A stretch of DNA of 63,265 nucleotides from Actinomycetota bacterium (GCA_005883355.1 VAXG01000037.1:1-63265); one strand, 5' to 3'. Positions 1 through 9,541 are shown, numbered from the stretch's first letter. Numbers and translations are program-made. The notes: generated from the letters alone by a model not told the origin.

Positions 1-875
1 CGCAGCTCTCCCGTGTCACGCTCGCGCGCGAACTGGATGTTCGATCCACCGCACTCCACGCCTACTGCCCGCACCACTGCGGCGGCCGCGTCGCGCAGCT
101 CCTGATACGCATGATCCGACAGCGTCATCTGCGGGGCGACCGTCACCGAGTCTCCGGTGTGGACACCCATCGGATCGACGTTCTCGATCGAGCAGACGAT
201 CACGACGTTGTCCTTGCGATCGCGCACGACCTCGAGCTCGAACTCGTCCCAGCCGCGCACCGACTCCTCGACGAGCACCTGTCCGATCGGGCTCTCGAAG
301 ATGCCGAGCTCGACCTGGCGGTACAGCTGGTCAACCGTCTCGACGAAGCCCCCACCGTGGCCGCCGAGGGTAAATGCCGGCCTGACGACGGCAGGCGTCG
401 CCAGGCCGGCCAGCTGGGACAGGTCGGTGACGATGCGCGAGTTCGGGGTGCGCAATCCGACTGAGCGGACCGCGTCGCGGAAGAGCTCGCGGTCCTCGGC
501 ACGCCGAATGACGTCGAGCGGCGCGCCGATGAGCTCCACGCCGAGCTCGTCGAGGATGCCGGCCTCCGCCAGTTCACTCGCGAGGTTGAGCGCGGTCTGA
601 CCCCCCATCGTCGGGAGCAGCGCGTCCGGTCGTTCGCGCGCAAGGACATCGCTGACGCCGTCGAGGTCGAGCGGTTCGAGATAGGTGCGATCTGCGAAAC
701 CCGGGTCGGTCATGATCGTCGCCGGGTTCGAGTTCACGACGATCGTGCGGAAGCCGTCTTCCCGCAGGACCTTCAACGCCTGGCAGCCGGCGTAGTCGAA
801 CTCGCACGCCTGCCCGATCACGATCGGGCCCGAGCCGATCAGGCAGATCGACTCGAGATCAGGCCGCCTGGGCAT
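1..875 (-). CDS. carB: carbamoyl-phosphate synthase large subunit (partial, 3' end outside window)
   Basis: Large, ammonia-using subunit of carbamoyl-phosphate synthase, which makes carbamoyl phosphate from bicarbonate, glutamine-derived ammonia and two ATP for pyrimidine and arginine synthesis. Only about 291 N-terminal residues are present. The N-terminus reads IGSGPIVIGQACEFDY, the family's first conserved block, followed by TIVVNSNPATIMTDPG and LLPTMGGQTALN, both hallmarks of the first ATP-grasp half. The ATG at 875 lies inside the end of carA (17-bp overlap), so the two subunits are probably translationally coupled. It is the last visible gene of pyrR-pyrB-pyrC-carA-carB. The C-terminal half, including the allosteric domain, cannot be assessed. 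Confidence 0.96.
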   Translation of the reverse strand, partial: MPRRPDLESICLIGSGPIVIGQACEFDYAGCQALKVLREDGFRTIVVNSNPATIMTDPGFADRTYLEPLDLDGVSDVLARERPDALLPTMGGQTALNLASELAEAGILDELGVELIGAPLDVIRRAEDRELFRDAVRSVGLRTPNSRIVTDLSQLAGLATPAVVRPAFTLGGHGGGFVETVDQLYRQVELGIFESPIGQVLVEESVRGWDEFELEVVRDRKDNVVIVCSIENVDPMGVHTGDSVTVAPQMTLSDHAYQELRDAAAAVVRAVGVECGGSNIQFARERDTGEL

Positions 876-1902
876 ACGCCACCTCCTCGACCCACTGCTC
901 GATGATCGGCCAGGCGTCATGCGGGCCGGGTCCTGCCTCCGGGTGGAACTGCACCGACCGCGCGTGCTCGAGCGGCAGATCGAGACCTTCCACGGTTCCG
1001 TCGTAGAGCGACACGTACGTTGCCTCGCGCGACTCCGAGGGCGCGACCGCGAAGCCGTGGTTCTGGCTCGTGACGAGCACGCGACCGGTCGCGCGTTCGA
1101 GAACTGGATGGTTCGCGCCGCGGTGTCCGAAGGGAAGCTTGAAGGTCTCGTGCCCGGCGGCCAGTGCAAGCAGTTGGTGGCCGAGGCAGATTCCGAGCAG
1201 CGGCACACGGCCGATCAGGTCACGAACGACGGCGATCTCGTCCACGAGTGGCTCCGGGTCGCCGGGGCCGTTGGAGAGGAGCACCCCGTCGAAGCGGAGC
1301 AACTCGTCGGCCGTCGCGTCGTGCGGAAAGACCGTCACCGCCCCACCTGCGCCGGCCACCCGGCGGAGGATGGAGCGCTTACAGCCGTAGTCAACCACGG
1401 CGATCCGCGCCACCCCGGCGTCCGAGTAGATGTACGGCGTTCGAGTCGAGACCTCGGGCGCGAGCGCGCGACCCACCATCGACGGCTGGGATCGGGCAAC
1501 GGAGATCGCCTGCTCGGCAGAGCCGGCACCCGCGACCGTGACCGCACGCATCGCCCCCGCTTCCCGAAGCTTCAGGACCAGCGAACGCGTGTCGATTCCG
1601 CTCAGCGCCACGATGCCGCGTTCGTGGAGCCAGTCCGTCCACGCAGGTCCCCGCGCCTCGCGCATGAGGACGGCGCGAGCGTGTGGGCGCGCCGACTCCG
1701 ATCTGCCCTCGGCGACGCCGTAGTTCCCGATCATCGGCGCCGTGAAGCACACGAGCTGCTCGGCGAAGCTCGGATCGGTGACGACCTCCTGGTAACCGGT
1801 CATGGCGGTGGTGAACACCGCCTCGCCGACGGCGAACCCTTCGGCCGCGACCGAGTCGCCGCGGAAGACCGTGCCGTCCTCGAGCGCGAGGAATCCCGTC
1901 AC
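859..1902 (-). CDS. carA: carbamoyl-phosphate synthase small (glutaminase) subunit
   Basis: Small subunit of carbamoyl-phosphate synthase; it hydrolyses glutamine and channels ammonia to CarB. The 347-residue product has the CarA N-terminal domain (FLALEDGTVFRG, residues 4-15) and a class-I glutamine amidotransferase domain with nucleophile Cys239 in LLGICLGHQ and the His320/Glu322 pair in QFHPEA. The start is taken as GTG at 1902, which overlaps the pyrC stop as GTGA; the open frame continues further upstream but with pyrC-antisense-like composition. The stop overlaps the carB start. Length is slightly below the usual 360-380 residues. Confidence 0.95.
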   Translation of the reverse strand: MTGFLALEDGTVFRGDSVAAEGFAVGEAVFTTAMTGYQEVVTDPSFAEQLVCFTAPMIGNYGVAEGRSESARPHARAVLMREARGPAWTDWLHERGIVALSGIDTRSLVLKLREAGAMRAVTVAGAGSAEQAISVARSQPSMVGRALAPEVSTRTPYIYSDAGVARIAVVDYGCKRSILRRVAGAGGAVTVFPHDATADELLRFDGVLLSNGPGDPEPLVDEIAVVRDLIGRVPLLGICLGHQLLALAAGHETFKLPFGHRGANHPVLERATGRVLVTSQNHGFAVAPSESREATYVSLYDGTVEGLDLPLEHARSVQFHPEAGPGPHDAWPIIEQWVEEVAYAQAA

Positions 1903-3203
1903 GTCGAGTACGCCAGTCGCCCGGCGGAGATCGTCGCGCGGACCTTGCCCTTCACCGTCTCGCCGAGGAGCCACGAGTTCACGGAGCGGGATCGGAAGGA
2001 CTCCTCCGCGATGCGATAGCTCGCGTTCAGGTCGAGCAGCACGAGATTCGCGGCGGAGCCAACGGCGATGCGCGGCTCGTCGAGCCCATATGCGCGTGCA
2101 GGTCCGGCCGACATCCTCTCCAGCACCACCTCGAGCGGGATCAAGCCCGGCTCGACGAGGTGGGTGTAGAGCGCCGCGAAAGCCGTCTCGAGGCCTGTGA
2201 CGCCGAACGGCGCCGCCTCGAACGGGACCTCCTTCTCGTGCCGCGCGTGTGGGGCGTGGTCGGTGGCGACCGCAGTGATCGTTCCGTCTTTCAGCCCTTC
2301 GATGAGCGCGGTGCGGTCCGATGCCGAGCGCAGCGGCGGATTCATCTTCAGGTTCGGATCGAGCGACCGGATCGCTTCGTCGGTCAGACAGAGATGGTGC
2401 GGCGTCACCTCCGCTGTCGCCTGCACGCCCTCTTCACGAGCGCGTCGAAGCGCCTGCACCGATTCCCACGCTGACAGGTGGAGCAGGTGAAGCGGCTGCC
2501 GTTCGTAGGCGGCAAGTGCGAGGTCACGTTCGACCATCAGGCTCTCCGCCACGGACGGATAGCCGGTGAAGCCGAGCTCCGCCGAGACCTCGCCCTCGTG
2601 CATCTGGCCGTCGCGCGAGAGCGTTCGCTCCTCGCAGTGCAGCGCGATCCGCCTGCCCGTCACCGCGCCGTACTGGAGCGCGCGTCTCATCAGCCCCGGC
2701 GCGGCGACGGGAACGCCGTCATCGCTGAAGCCCACCGCTCCGGCGGCGGCGAGCTCGCCCATCTCGGTCAACTCCGCCCCGGCCTGGCCCTTGGTGATCG
2801 CGGCCAGGAACCCGACCGGGACCTCGGCCTCGGTGCGAGCGGCCTCGATCAACGAGCCGAGCGTTGTCGCAGAGTCGACGACCGGATCGGTGTTCGGCAT
2901 CGCGAGGATCGCGCAGTAGCCGCCCGCCGCGGCTGCCGCCGTGCCGGAGGCGATCGTCTCTTCGTCCTCACGTCCCGGCGTGCGGAGGTGCACGTGTGGG
3001 TCGACGAACGCCGGCGTGAGGACCAGTCCCTCCCCGCCGAGCACGTGGTGAGAGTTCGTGTCGAGATTCTGGCCGAGAGCAGCGATCACCCCGTCGTCGA
3101 CGCGGACGTCGAGCACCGCATCGACCCCCTCGCCCGGGTCGATGACACGCGCGCCGCGCACGACGATGTTCTCCTTGGAAGCGTCCTTGACGAAGAGCAT
3201 CAC
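1899..3203 (-). CDS. pyrC: dihydroorotase
   Basis: Zinc amidohydrolase that cyclises carbamoyl-aspartate to dihydroorotate, step three of pyrimidine synthesis. The 434-residue product has the metal-binding DPHVHLRTPG block near residue 68, a TDHAPH motif in the C-terminal half and a short N-terminal beta domain (RVIDPGEG), typical of class-I dihydroorotases that pair with aspartate carbamoyltransferase. The start is GTG (3203) immediately followed by ATG (3200); the GTG overlaps the pyrB stop as GTGA, so either codon gives coupled translation. The 3' end overlaps carA. Confidence 0.95.
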   Translation of the reverse strand: MMLFVKDASKENIVVRGARVIDPGEGVDAVLDVRVDDGVIAALGQNLDTNSHHVLGGEGLVLTPAFVDPHVHLRTPGREDEETIASGTAAAAAGGYCAILAMPNTDPVVDSATTLGSLIEAARTEAEVPVGFLAAITKGQAGAELTEMGELAAAGAVGFSDDGVPVAAPGLMRRALQYGAVTGRRIALHCEERTLSRDGQMHEGEVSAELGFTGYPSVAESLMVERDLALAAYERQPLHLLHLSAWESVQALRRAREEGVQATAEVTPHHLCLTDEAIRSLDPNLKMNPPLRSASDRTALIEGLKDGTITAVATDHAPHARHEKEVPFEAAPFGVTGLETAFAALYTHLVEPGLIPLEVVLERMSAGPARAYGLDEPRIAVGSAANLVLLDLNASYRIAEESFRSRSVNSWLLGETVKGKVRATISAGRLAYST

Positions 3204-4187
3204 GCGACCTCGAGCACCGATTCGGTCTTGACTTCGATCGGCCCGCTCGTGAGCAGGTCGTAGAGGACGGCCATGCGCGTGACGAGCCCGGCGCGGACTT
3301 GCGTCTCGATCAGCGCGTCCGCATGGTCCGCGACTCGAGGATCGATCTCGACGCCGCGGTTCATCGGCCCGGGATGCATCACCTTCTGTCCCGGCCGGAG
3401 ACGCTCCGGCGTCACGCCCCAGCGGGCAGCGTACTCGCGCAGCGACGGGACGTAGTTGGCGCCCTCCTGCATCCGCTCGCGCTGCATCCGCAAGACGTAG
3501 ACGACGTCCGCCCCGGCGATCGCCGAGATGTCCGTGGTCGCCTCGCAGCCCATCGCCTCGACGCCCCTGGGCAGCAGCGCCGGCGGGCCGACGAGAGTGA
3601 CGTGCGCGCCCATCAGCGCCAGAGCCTGGATCAGGGACCGGGCCACTCGTGAGTGGAGGACGTCGCCGACGATCGCAACATGAAGGCCCTCGACCCGCCC
3701 GAGCTCCTCCCGCATCGTGTAGAGGTCGAGCAGCGCTTGTGTCGGATGCTGGTGCTTTCCGTCGCCGGCATTCACGACGTGGGCGTCGGTCACCCGTGCG
3801 ACGAGGTTCGGCGCCCCGATCTGGGGATGTCGAATGACGATCACGTCCGGGTCGTACGCGCCGAGTGTGATCGCCGTGTCCTTCAGCGACTCCCCCTTGT
3901 CGACCGACGACCCCGACGACTTGACCGACATCGTGTCGGCGGAGAGCCGCTTCGCGGCCAGCTCGAAGCTGGACGACGTTCGCGTTGACGACTCGTAGAA
4001 GACGTTGATCACGAGTCGCCCCTTGAGGGTCGGGAGCTTCTTCACCTCTCGCTGCATGCTGCGCTCGAGCGTGCGCGCCGTCGCGAGCAGACGCTCGACG
4101 TCGTCACGCGTGACGTCCTTGATCGAGATGAAGTGCCGCCTCGGCGGCGACGAGGGCGGACGCAGGTCCTCCCGCATGACGCGAATC

Positions 4188-4195
<8 letters not shown>
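3200..4195 (-). CDS. pyrB: aspartate carbamoyltransferase catalytic subunit
   Basis: Transfers the carbamoyl group to aspartate, the committed step of pyrimidine synthesis. The 331-residue product has the carbamoyl-phosphate loop YESSTRTSS (residues 67-75), HPTQALLDLYT and HPGPMNRGVEID, all diagnostic of ATCase. The start is ATG 4195 (MAEIRVMRED), 8 bp inside the end of pyrR; a second ATG at 4177 is possible. The frame is open further upstream but only as antisense-like sequence within pyrR. No pyrI regulatory-subunit gene is present; control is more likely through the PyrR leader. Confidence 0.95.
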
Positions 4196-4777
<582 letters not shown>

Positions 4778-4781
<4 letters not shown>

Positions 4782-4822
4782 CGGGTAGGCAGCGTCGACG
4801 GTTTGCGGGCAAGCAGCTTCAT
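4778..4822 (-). CDS. pyr operon leader peptide, 14 residues
   Basis: Short ORF reading MKLLARKPSTLPTR with a strong Shine-Dalgarno (GGAAGGAG, about 4 nt upstream of the ATG). Its TGA overlaps the pyrR start as GTGA, so ribosomes finishing it could restart on pyrR. The Shine-Dalgarno directly abuts the 3' arm of the PyrR-binding hairpin. The inferred role is to couple access to this ribosome site with translation of the operon; the peptide itself is probably unimportant. It is not a classical attenuator peptide, since there is no run of regulatory codons and no obvious terminator. Confidence 0.6.
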
Positions 4823-4833
4823 GCGACTCCTTC

Positions 4834-4851
4834 CCGGCCTCACTGGACCGG
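4834..4851 (-). promoter_or_regulatory. PyrR-binding RNA hairpin
   Basis: On the minus strand the leader reads CCGGTC-CAGTGA-GGCCGG: a 6-bp stem (one G-U pair) closing the hexaloop CAGUGA. This fits the conserved PyrR binding loop (UCCNGNGAGG, loop CNGNGA). The 3' arm runs straight into the Shine-Dalgarno GGAAGGAG of the leader ORF. The layout predicts that UMP-bound PyrR stabilises the hairpin and blocks ribosome entry, the translational-repression mode described for mycobacterial pyr operons. Confidence 0.85.
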
Positions 4852-4878
4852 TTTAAAGGGTTCGGGTCGCGCGGGACT

Positions 4879-5628
4879 CTAAACGCTTTGCCGGACGGCG
4901 CGCCAGAGGCCCGCCCATTGCGCGGCATCGAGGTCACGCGGCCGCGCCTGCCGGGCCAGGCCGAGCTCGGCTTCCAGACGTTTCAGTCGCCGCGGCGGCA
5001 CAACCGACCTGAGACCCTCGCGATAGCCACGTACGAGAAATGCCTCATAGACGGCACGTTCCGACGTAGGAACGAGCGCGTCGGCCCGCCGAACGATTCT
5101 GAGTACTCCGGCATCGACCGAAGGCGGCGGAGCGAAGACGCTGCGCGGCAGCCGGCGTGCGACCGAGAGCTCGAACCAGGCGCCCCAGTATGAGCTGAGC
5201 TGCGTGCCGGGCCACACGGATGCGCGCTTCGTCGCGAGTCCCCAGTCGAGGATCACGTCTGCGCCGTCCAGGGGCACTCGTGGATCGAGCAGTCGGCGGA
5301 GGACCGCCGTACCACATCCGAAGGGAAGGTTCGCCACGACTTTGAACCGCTCGCGCGGGAACGGAACGCGCAGCAAATCGTCCTCAACGATGCGGACATC
5401 GGGAAAGCGACGCCGGAGACCGGCAACGAGCTCGGTGTCGATCTCAACCGCGACCACGGACGCTCCGCGCTGGATGAGAGCAGCTGTCAGGGCGCCGGTC
5501 CCGGCACCGAGATCGAGAACGAGGTCGCCGGGCTGAACGCGCGCGGCGCGAACCAGCTCCGCTGCGAGCTTGCTACTGCGGAGAAAGTGCTGGCCGCGGC
5601 CGCGACGAGGTCGCGGTCGGACGGCCAC
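4879..5628 (-). CDS. Erm/KsgA-family rRNA adenine N6-methyltransferase (Erm-like)
   Basis: SAM-dependent rRNA adenine methyltransferase, 249 residues. Visible are RGQHFLRS (residues 11-18), SAM motif I VLDLGAGTG (37-45), VEID (61-64), and catalytic motif NLPFG (100-104), then FAPPPSVDAGVL. The QHFL opening, the NLPF variant and the short C-terminal domain fit the Erm group (23S rRNA, MLS resistance) better than KsgA/RsmA (usually NLPY and a longer C-terminal domain). Family membership is clear; substrate and any resistance phenotype are inference. Start is GTG 5628. It lies between the DUF2007-like gene (33 bp) and the pyr leader, and lacks an obvious leader peptide of the inducible-erm type. 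Confidence 0.8.
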   Translation of the reverse strand: MAVRPRPRRGRGQHFLRSSKLAAELVRAARVQPGDLVLDLGAGTGALTAALIQRGASVVAVEIDTELVAGLRRRFPDVRIVEDDLLRVPFPRERFKVVANLPFGCGTAVLRRLLDPRVPLDGADVILDWGLATKRASVWPGTQLSSYWGAWFELSVARRLPRSVFAPPPSVDAGVLRIVRRADALVPTSERAVYEAFLVRGYREGLRSVVPPRRLKRLEAELGLARQARPRDLDAAQWAGLWRAVRQSV

Positions 5629-5661
5629 GGAAGACCACCATGCACATGATTGCCTCCAATA

Positions 5662-5871
5662 CTACGGCTCGCCGATGACGTCTTCGGGCTCGGTCATGGC
5701 CTCGATGGCGTCCTGGGCCTGCTCGACCGAGGACTCGGGGACCGAGACGGTCACCGAGTCGTCCTCCCCGTCGGCGATCTCGGCATCGATACCGGCCGAG
5801 CGCAGGATCTCCTGGATCTCCTCGGCCTCGGCGACGTCACCGGCCACCGCAACTCGCACCATGCCCGTCAT
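5662..5871 (-). CDS. small DUF2007-like signal-transducing protein
   Basis: A 69-residue acidic protein (MVRVAVAGDVAEAEEIQEIL...) with the beta-alpha-beta look of DUF2007: a hydrophobic strand, then a helix scanning 'source/position' residues, then a VTVSVPE strand. The family is thought to be a small signalling or regulatory domain, with no defined reaction. The ATG at 5871 overlaps the RNase Z stop as ATGA; an internal ATG (MVRVAV) three codons in is an alternative. Codon usage matches its neighbours, and it is probably co-transcribed with rnz. Confidence 0.7.
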   Translation of the reverse strand: MTGMVRVAVAGDVAEAEEIQEILRSAGIDAEIADGEDDSVTVSVPESSVEQAQDAIEAMTEPEDVIGEP

Positions 5872-6854
5872 TGCGGCGCGGATGATACGGCCTCGGGCTC
5901 GCGGCGGTGGAGGGCCCCACCCTTGGCGAGTTGAGGTGTTCCCCGCTCGGCGAGCGGGACCTCGACCACGTCGAAGTCCTTCGGTACGACCGTCTCCGAG
6001 AAGATCTCGCGTGCCTCACGGGCGATCTCCGGCCCGAAGTACCGGCTGGAGAGATGGGTCAGTGCGAGCAGCCCGACGTTCGCGCGCTTTGCGATGCCGG
6101 CGGCCTGGGCGGCGGTCTGGTGCATGGTTTCCTGTGCGCGCTCGGCTTCTTCCTCGGAGAACGTCGCCTCGGTGACGAGGACGTCTGCGCCCCATGCCGC
6201 CTCGACGATCGTCTCGGCCGGCGCTGTGTCTCCCGTGATCACGATCTTGCGGCCCGGTCGGGGCGCGCCGAGCACTTGATCGGAGTGGACCGTCGTGCCG
6301 TCCGGACAGGTGACCGACTCCCCCTGCTGCAGCGCGCCGCGCGCGGGACCACTCGGCACGCCGAGGGCGTCGGCGGCTTCGACGTCGAAGCGGCCGGGCC
6401 GAGTGGCCTCGATCAGGGACCAGCCGACGGCGGGGACACCGTGAGAGACGGCGAAGGTCGCGAGACGGTATCCGTCTCGTTCGAGGACGTCACCAGGCTC
6501 GAGCTCGATCACCTGCACTTCGTACGAAAGCTTCCCGACGACGCGCCTGAGCGACCCGAGGAGATCGACGAGCCCGCGCGGCCCGTACACGTCTAAGGGA
6601 CGCTCACGCCCCCGCAGCGAGAACGTCTTGAAGAGACCCGGGAGCCCGAGGATGTGGTCGGCGTGGAAGTGCGTTACGAAGATTTCCCCGAGCTCGACGA
6701 GGCCGACCGAGGACCGGAGGAGCTGGCGCTGGGTTCCCTCGCCGCAGTCGAAGAGCAGCCGGTCACCGCCGCGGCGGACGAGCAGGGCCGCCGGCGCCCG
6801 TTGGGCGGTCGGCATGGAGCCTGCGGTTCCCAGGAAGACGACGTCGAGATCCAT
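5868..6854 (-). CDS. rnz: ribonuclease Z
   Basis: tRNA 3'-end endonuclease of the metallo-beta-lactamase fold, 328 residues. The zinc motif THFHADHILGLPG (residues 61-73), FLGTAGSMPT at the N-terminus, the exosite-type region after YGPRG, and ALTHLSSRY near the C-terminus are all seen. All three tRNA genes in this window lack an encoded CCA, which fits a genome that needs RNase Z trimming followed by CCA addition. Start is ATG 6854; the stop overlaps the DUF2007-like gene. Confidence 0.93.
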   Translation of the reverse strand: MDLDVVFLGTAGSMPTAQRAPAALLVRRGGDRLLFDCGEGTQRQLLRSSVGLVELGEIFVTHFHADHILGLPGLFKTFSLRGRERPLDVYGPRGLVDLLGSLRRVVGKLSYEVQVIELEPGDVLERDGYRLATFAVSHGVPAVGWSLIEATRPGRFDVEAADALGVPSGPARGALQQGESVTCPDGTTVHSDQVLGAPRPGRKIVITGDTAPAETIVEAAWGADVLVTEATFSEEEAERAQETMHQTAAQAAGIAKRANVGLLALTHLSSRYFGPEIAREAREIFSETVVPKDFDVVEVPLAERGTPQLAKGGALHRREPEAVSSAPQ

Positions 6855-6922
6855 GGCCCGATTCTAGGTTTGGGACCCTCAAGTCATCCGGGAGCGAGGC
6901 CGATAGCCGCCCTGAGGACGAG

Positions 6923-8308
6923 ATGCCTTCTCCCGCGGCTCCAGGGGTTTCCGGTGGCTGGGCGCTCCGCCGCTCGGTCACGCTTCTGCATGTCTTCTTG
7001 CTCGCGAGCGCCGGGATCCTGTTCATAGGGGCCACGATGCTCGGCTGGCTCCTCACGACGTCCCTCGAACGTCAGGCCCTCGACGACGCCAGCACGAGTC
7101 TGACGCAGTACGTCGACGGAGTGCTCCGGCCGCAGCTCGTTAGCGGTGACAAGCTCCATATCTCGCCTCACCTGCCGCTCCAGCTGAAGGCCCAGCTCCG
7201 GCGACAGCCCGACCTCCTTTCGGTCAAGGTGTGGCGCCCCGACGGCACACTCGTTTGGACGAACCGAGCCCCCGAGCGAATCGGCCGGCGCTTTTCGTCG
7301 GCGTTGCTCGGGGACCTCGGCGAGACGATCGACAAGCGAAAGGCGCATGCCTCGATCAGCAAGCTCGGAGGCGCGGAGGACGCGGTCGAGCACGGGCTCG
7401 GCGTCAACCATGTCTTCGAGGTCTACGCGCCGATCATGAGCGCCGACGGCACGCACGCACTCGGGGCATACGAGATCTATGCGAAGCCCCAGCACACTGA
7501 GACCTTCATCGCGTCCGGCAAGCGTGTCATCTGGATCGTGGTCATCGGCGTGTTTGCGGCGCTGTACGCCGCACTCGCGCTCCTGGTTCGTAAGGCGTCC
7601 GCGACGATCAAACGCCAGGCGACGACCCTCAGGGCACGTTCACGCGAGCTGATGGACTCCTACCGCCGGCTCGAAGTGAGCTCACTCGAAGCGATCGAGA
7701 GCCTCAATGCGACGGTCGACGCGAAGGACCCCTACACGGCCGGCCACTCGGCACGCGTGCAGAGCATCGCGCTTGCGATCGCGGAAGAGTTGGGCCTGCC
7801 GCGCGACCGGCTCGACGCGATTCGATTCGGCGGCCTCTTCCACGACATCGGGAAGATCGCCGTCCCGGACAGCATTCTCACGAAGCCGGCGAGGCTCGAC
7901 GAGGACGAGTACGAGGCGATCAAGCGGCATCCGGCCGACGGCGCCGCGATCGTGTCCCACTTCAGCCGCCTGCACGATGCGGTGCCGATCATCCGGCACC
8001 ACCACGAGCGCTGGGACGGTGGCGGGTATCCCGATCGCCTGTCCGACAACGCGATCCCACAGGAGGCTTGCATCGTCGGGCTTGCGGACGCCTGGGACGC
8101 GATGACGACCGATCGCCCTTATCGACTCGCGCTGAGCGTCGACGACGCAGCGACCGAGGTGCGGCGTTGTCGCGGGACGCAGTTCTCGCCGAGTGTCGTG
8201 GACGCGTTCTTTGCGGCCTTCCGGCGGAAGCCGTCTCTGTTCGAGCCGGACGCGCCGCCCAAACGTGAGGAGCCGGGCCAGCCGTACCAGGTGGCAGCCA
8301 CAGCCTGA
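6923..8308 (+). CDS. membrane HD-GYP domain protein (putative c-di-GMP phosphodiesterase)
   Basis: Sensor-type protein of 461 residues. Transmembrane segment 1 (about 17-45) and segment 2 (about 195-218) flank an extracytoplasmic region of roughly 150 residues, followed by a short coiled linker (RARSRELMDSYRRLEVSSLEA) and a full HD-GYP domain. The domain shows HDIGKIAVPD near residue 307, the HP-x2-GA-x-I segment and HHHERWDGGGYP near 358. HD-GYP proteins typically hydrolyse cyclic di-GMP; the signal sensed outside is unknown. It is divergent from rnz, with a 68-bp gap likely holding both promoters. Confidence 0.88.
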   Translation: MPSPAAPGVSGGWALRRSVTLLHVFLLASAGILFIGATMLGWLLTTSLERQALDDASTSLTQYVDGVLRPQLVSGDKLHISPHLPLQLKAQLRRQPDLLSVKVWRPDGTLVWTNRAPERIGRRFSSALLGDLGETIDKRKAHASISKLGGAEDAVEHGLGVNHVFEVYAPIMSADGTHALGAYEIYAKPQHTETFIASGKRVIWIVVIGVFAALYAALALLVRKASATIKRQATTLRARSRELMDSYRRLEVSSLEAIESLNATVDAKDPYTAGHSARVQSIALAIAEELGLPRDRLDAIRFGGLFHDIGKIAVPDSILTKPARLDEDEYEAIKRHPADGAAIVSHFSRLHDAVPIIRHHHERWDGGGYPDRLSDNAIPQEACIVGLADAWDAMTTDRPYRLALSVDDAATEVRRCRGTQFSPSVVDAFFAAFRRKPSLFEPDAPPKREEPGQPYQVAATA

Positions 8309-8312
8309 GTTG

Positions 8313-8318
8313 TAGGCT
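8313..8318 (+). promoter_or_regulatory. -10 box, leaderless promoter of the alpha/beta hydrolase gene
   Basis: TAGGCT ends 6 nt before the GTG start at 8325, with no Shine-Dalgarno between, so transcription probably begins at or next to the start codon. No clear -35 is seen. Confidence 0.5.
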
Positions 8319-8324
8319 CGGCGC

Positions 8325-9089
8325 GTGCAGCACGCGACCGCGCTGAACGTAACCGTCTGGGGCGACGGCGAGCCGGCGGTCCTCGTCCATGGCAGCTTCG
8401 GCTGGGGCGAAGAGACCTGGCGCGAGCAGCGTCCTCTCGCGGAGTCGTATCGGCTCCTGCTCGTCGACCGTCGCGGCTTCGGCGGCAGCCCGGCGCAGGG
8501 ACGCGTCGACTTCGAGCGTGACGCCGCCGACGTCGCAGAGTTGCTGGGAGACGGTGCGCACCTCGTCGGTCACTCCTACGGCGGAGTCGTGTCTTTGCTC
8601 GCCGCGGCCCGCAATCCTCACGCGGTGCGCTCGCTGACCGTAATCGAGCCACCCGCGCTCGGTCTCGTTCGCGGGAATCCCGTCGTCGAGGAATTCATCG
8701 CAGGAGTCGACGGGGCGATGCGCGAGGCGCGCGACGCGAGCGACTACCACGCGCGCTTTCTGCGCAACTTCGGATTTTCGGCGCGTGACGAAGCTCTCGC
8801 CGGCCGGGATCTCGAGGCAGCTCGTTCGTCATGGGCCGAACGAAGCCCGGCAGAGGCGGACATTCCATTCGACGAGCTGGGCGAAGTGCGCACGCTCGTC
8901 GTGCGGGGCGACTGGGCTTCCGTTCCACCCATTGCCGCCGCCCGCGGGCGTGTGGTCTTCCATGCCGTGTGTGACGTCCTGGTCGACCGGTTGGGTGCAG
9001 AGTCGGCCACATTCCCGTCGGCACACAATCCCCAGCTGCTGGGCGAGCCGTTCAACGATCGGCTGCGCACATTCTGGGAGTTCGTATGA
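8325..9089 (+). CDS. alpha/beta hydrolase
   Basis: A 254-residue alpha/beta-hydrolase-fold protein. The oxyanion strand VLVHGSFGWG (about residues 22-31) and nucleophile elbow GHSYGG (Ser84) are clear; the C-terminal AHNPQLLGEPFND supplies a candidate catalytic His. The substrate cannot be read from sequence. It starts with GTG 8325 just behind a -10 box, and its stop overlaps the SnoaL-like gene as ATGA, so the two are an operon and may act on a common small molecule (inference). Confidence 0.85.
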   Translation: MQHATALNVTVWGDGEPAVLVHGSFGWGEETWREQRPLAESYRLLLVDRRGFGGSPAQGRVDFERDAADVAELLGDGAHLVGHSYGGVVSLLAAARNPHAVRSLTVIEPPALGLVRGNPVVEEFIAGVDGAMREARDASDYHARFLRNFGFSARDEALAGRDLEAARSSWAERSPAEADIPFDELGEVRTLVVRGDWASVPPIAAARGRVVFHAVCDVLVDRLGAESATFPSAHNPQLLGEPFNDRLRTFWEFV

Positions 9090-9535
9090 CGGGGGACGTC
9101 CGAGCCCTGATCCGCCGCGAAGCCTCAGCCGGCCAGCTCGACGAGATCCGCGAGCTCTGGAAGCGCCACTCGATCGCCGAAGACGCGCGCGACCTGCCGG
9201 GCCTCATCTCGACACTGACGCCTGACTGCGTGTACGAGCTGGCGCAAAGCGGCCACCGCTGGGAAGGTCACGAGGGTGCGGCCCGCTTCTACATGGAACT
9301 GCTCTCGGCGTTCCCCGACATCCACTTCGACCTCACGGACATCGTGATCGGACCGCAGGGCGTCTGCGAGGAGGCGGACGTGACCGGCACGCACGAGGCT
9401 GAATGGCTCGGCTTTCCTCCGTCCGGCGAGCCACTTGCGTGGAAGGTGGTCATCTTCTTTCCCTGGGACCCGAAGCAGCGTCTCTTCCGCGGCGAGAAGG
9501 TCTACACCGCCGGACTACCCCTCACCGAGCAGTAG
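9086..9535 (+). CDS. SnoaL-like / NTF2-fold protein
   Basis: A 149-residue protein of the NTF2/SnoaL-like superfamily: IREIW-type opening helix (IRELWKRHSIAEDARD), TPDCVYEL, the HEGAARFY motif and a long antiparallel sheet ending with KVVIFFPWDPKQRLF. The fold is used by polyketide cyclases, isomerases and epoxide hydrolases, so no reaction is assigned. It is translationally coupled to the upstream alpha/beta hydrolase by an ATGA overlap and converges on the LysM gene 6 bp away. Confidence 0.75.
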   Translation: MTGDVRALIRREASAGQLDEIRELWKRHSIAEDARDLPGLISTLTPDCVYELAQSGHRWEGHEGAARFYMELLSAFPDIHFDLTDIVIGPQGVCEEADVTGTHEAEWLGFPPSGEPLAWKVVIFFPWDPKQRLFRGEKVYTAGLPLTEQ

Positions 9536-9541
9536 GAGTCG

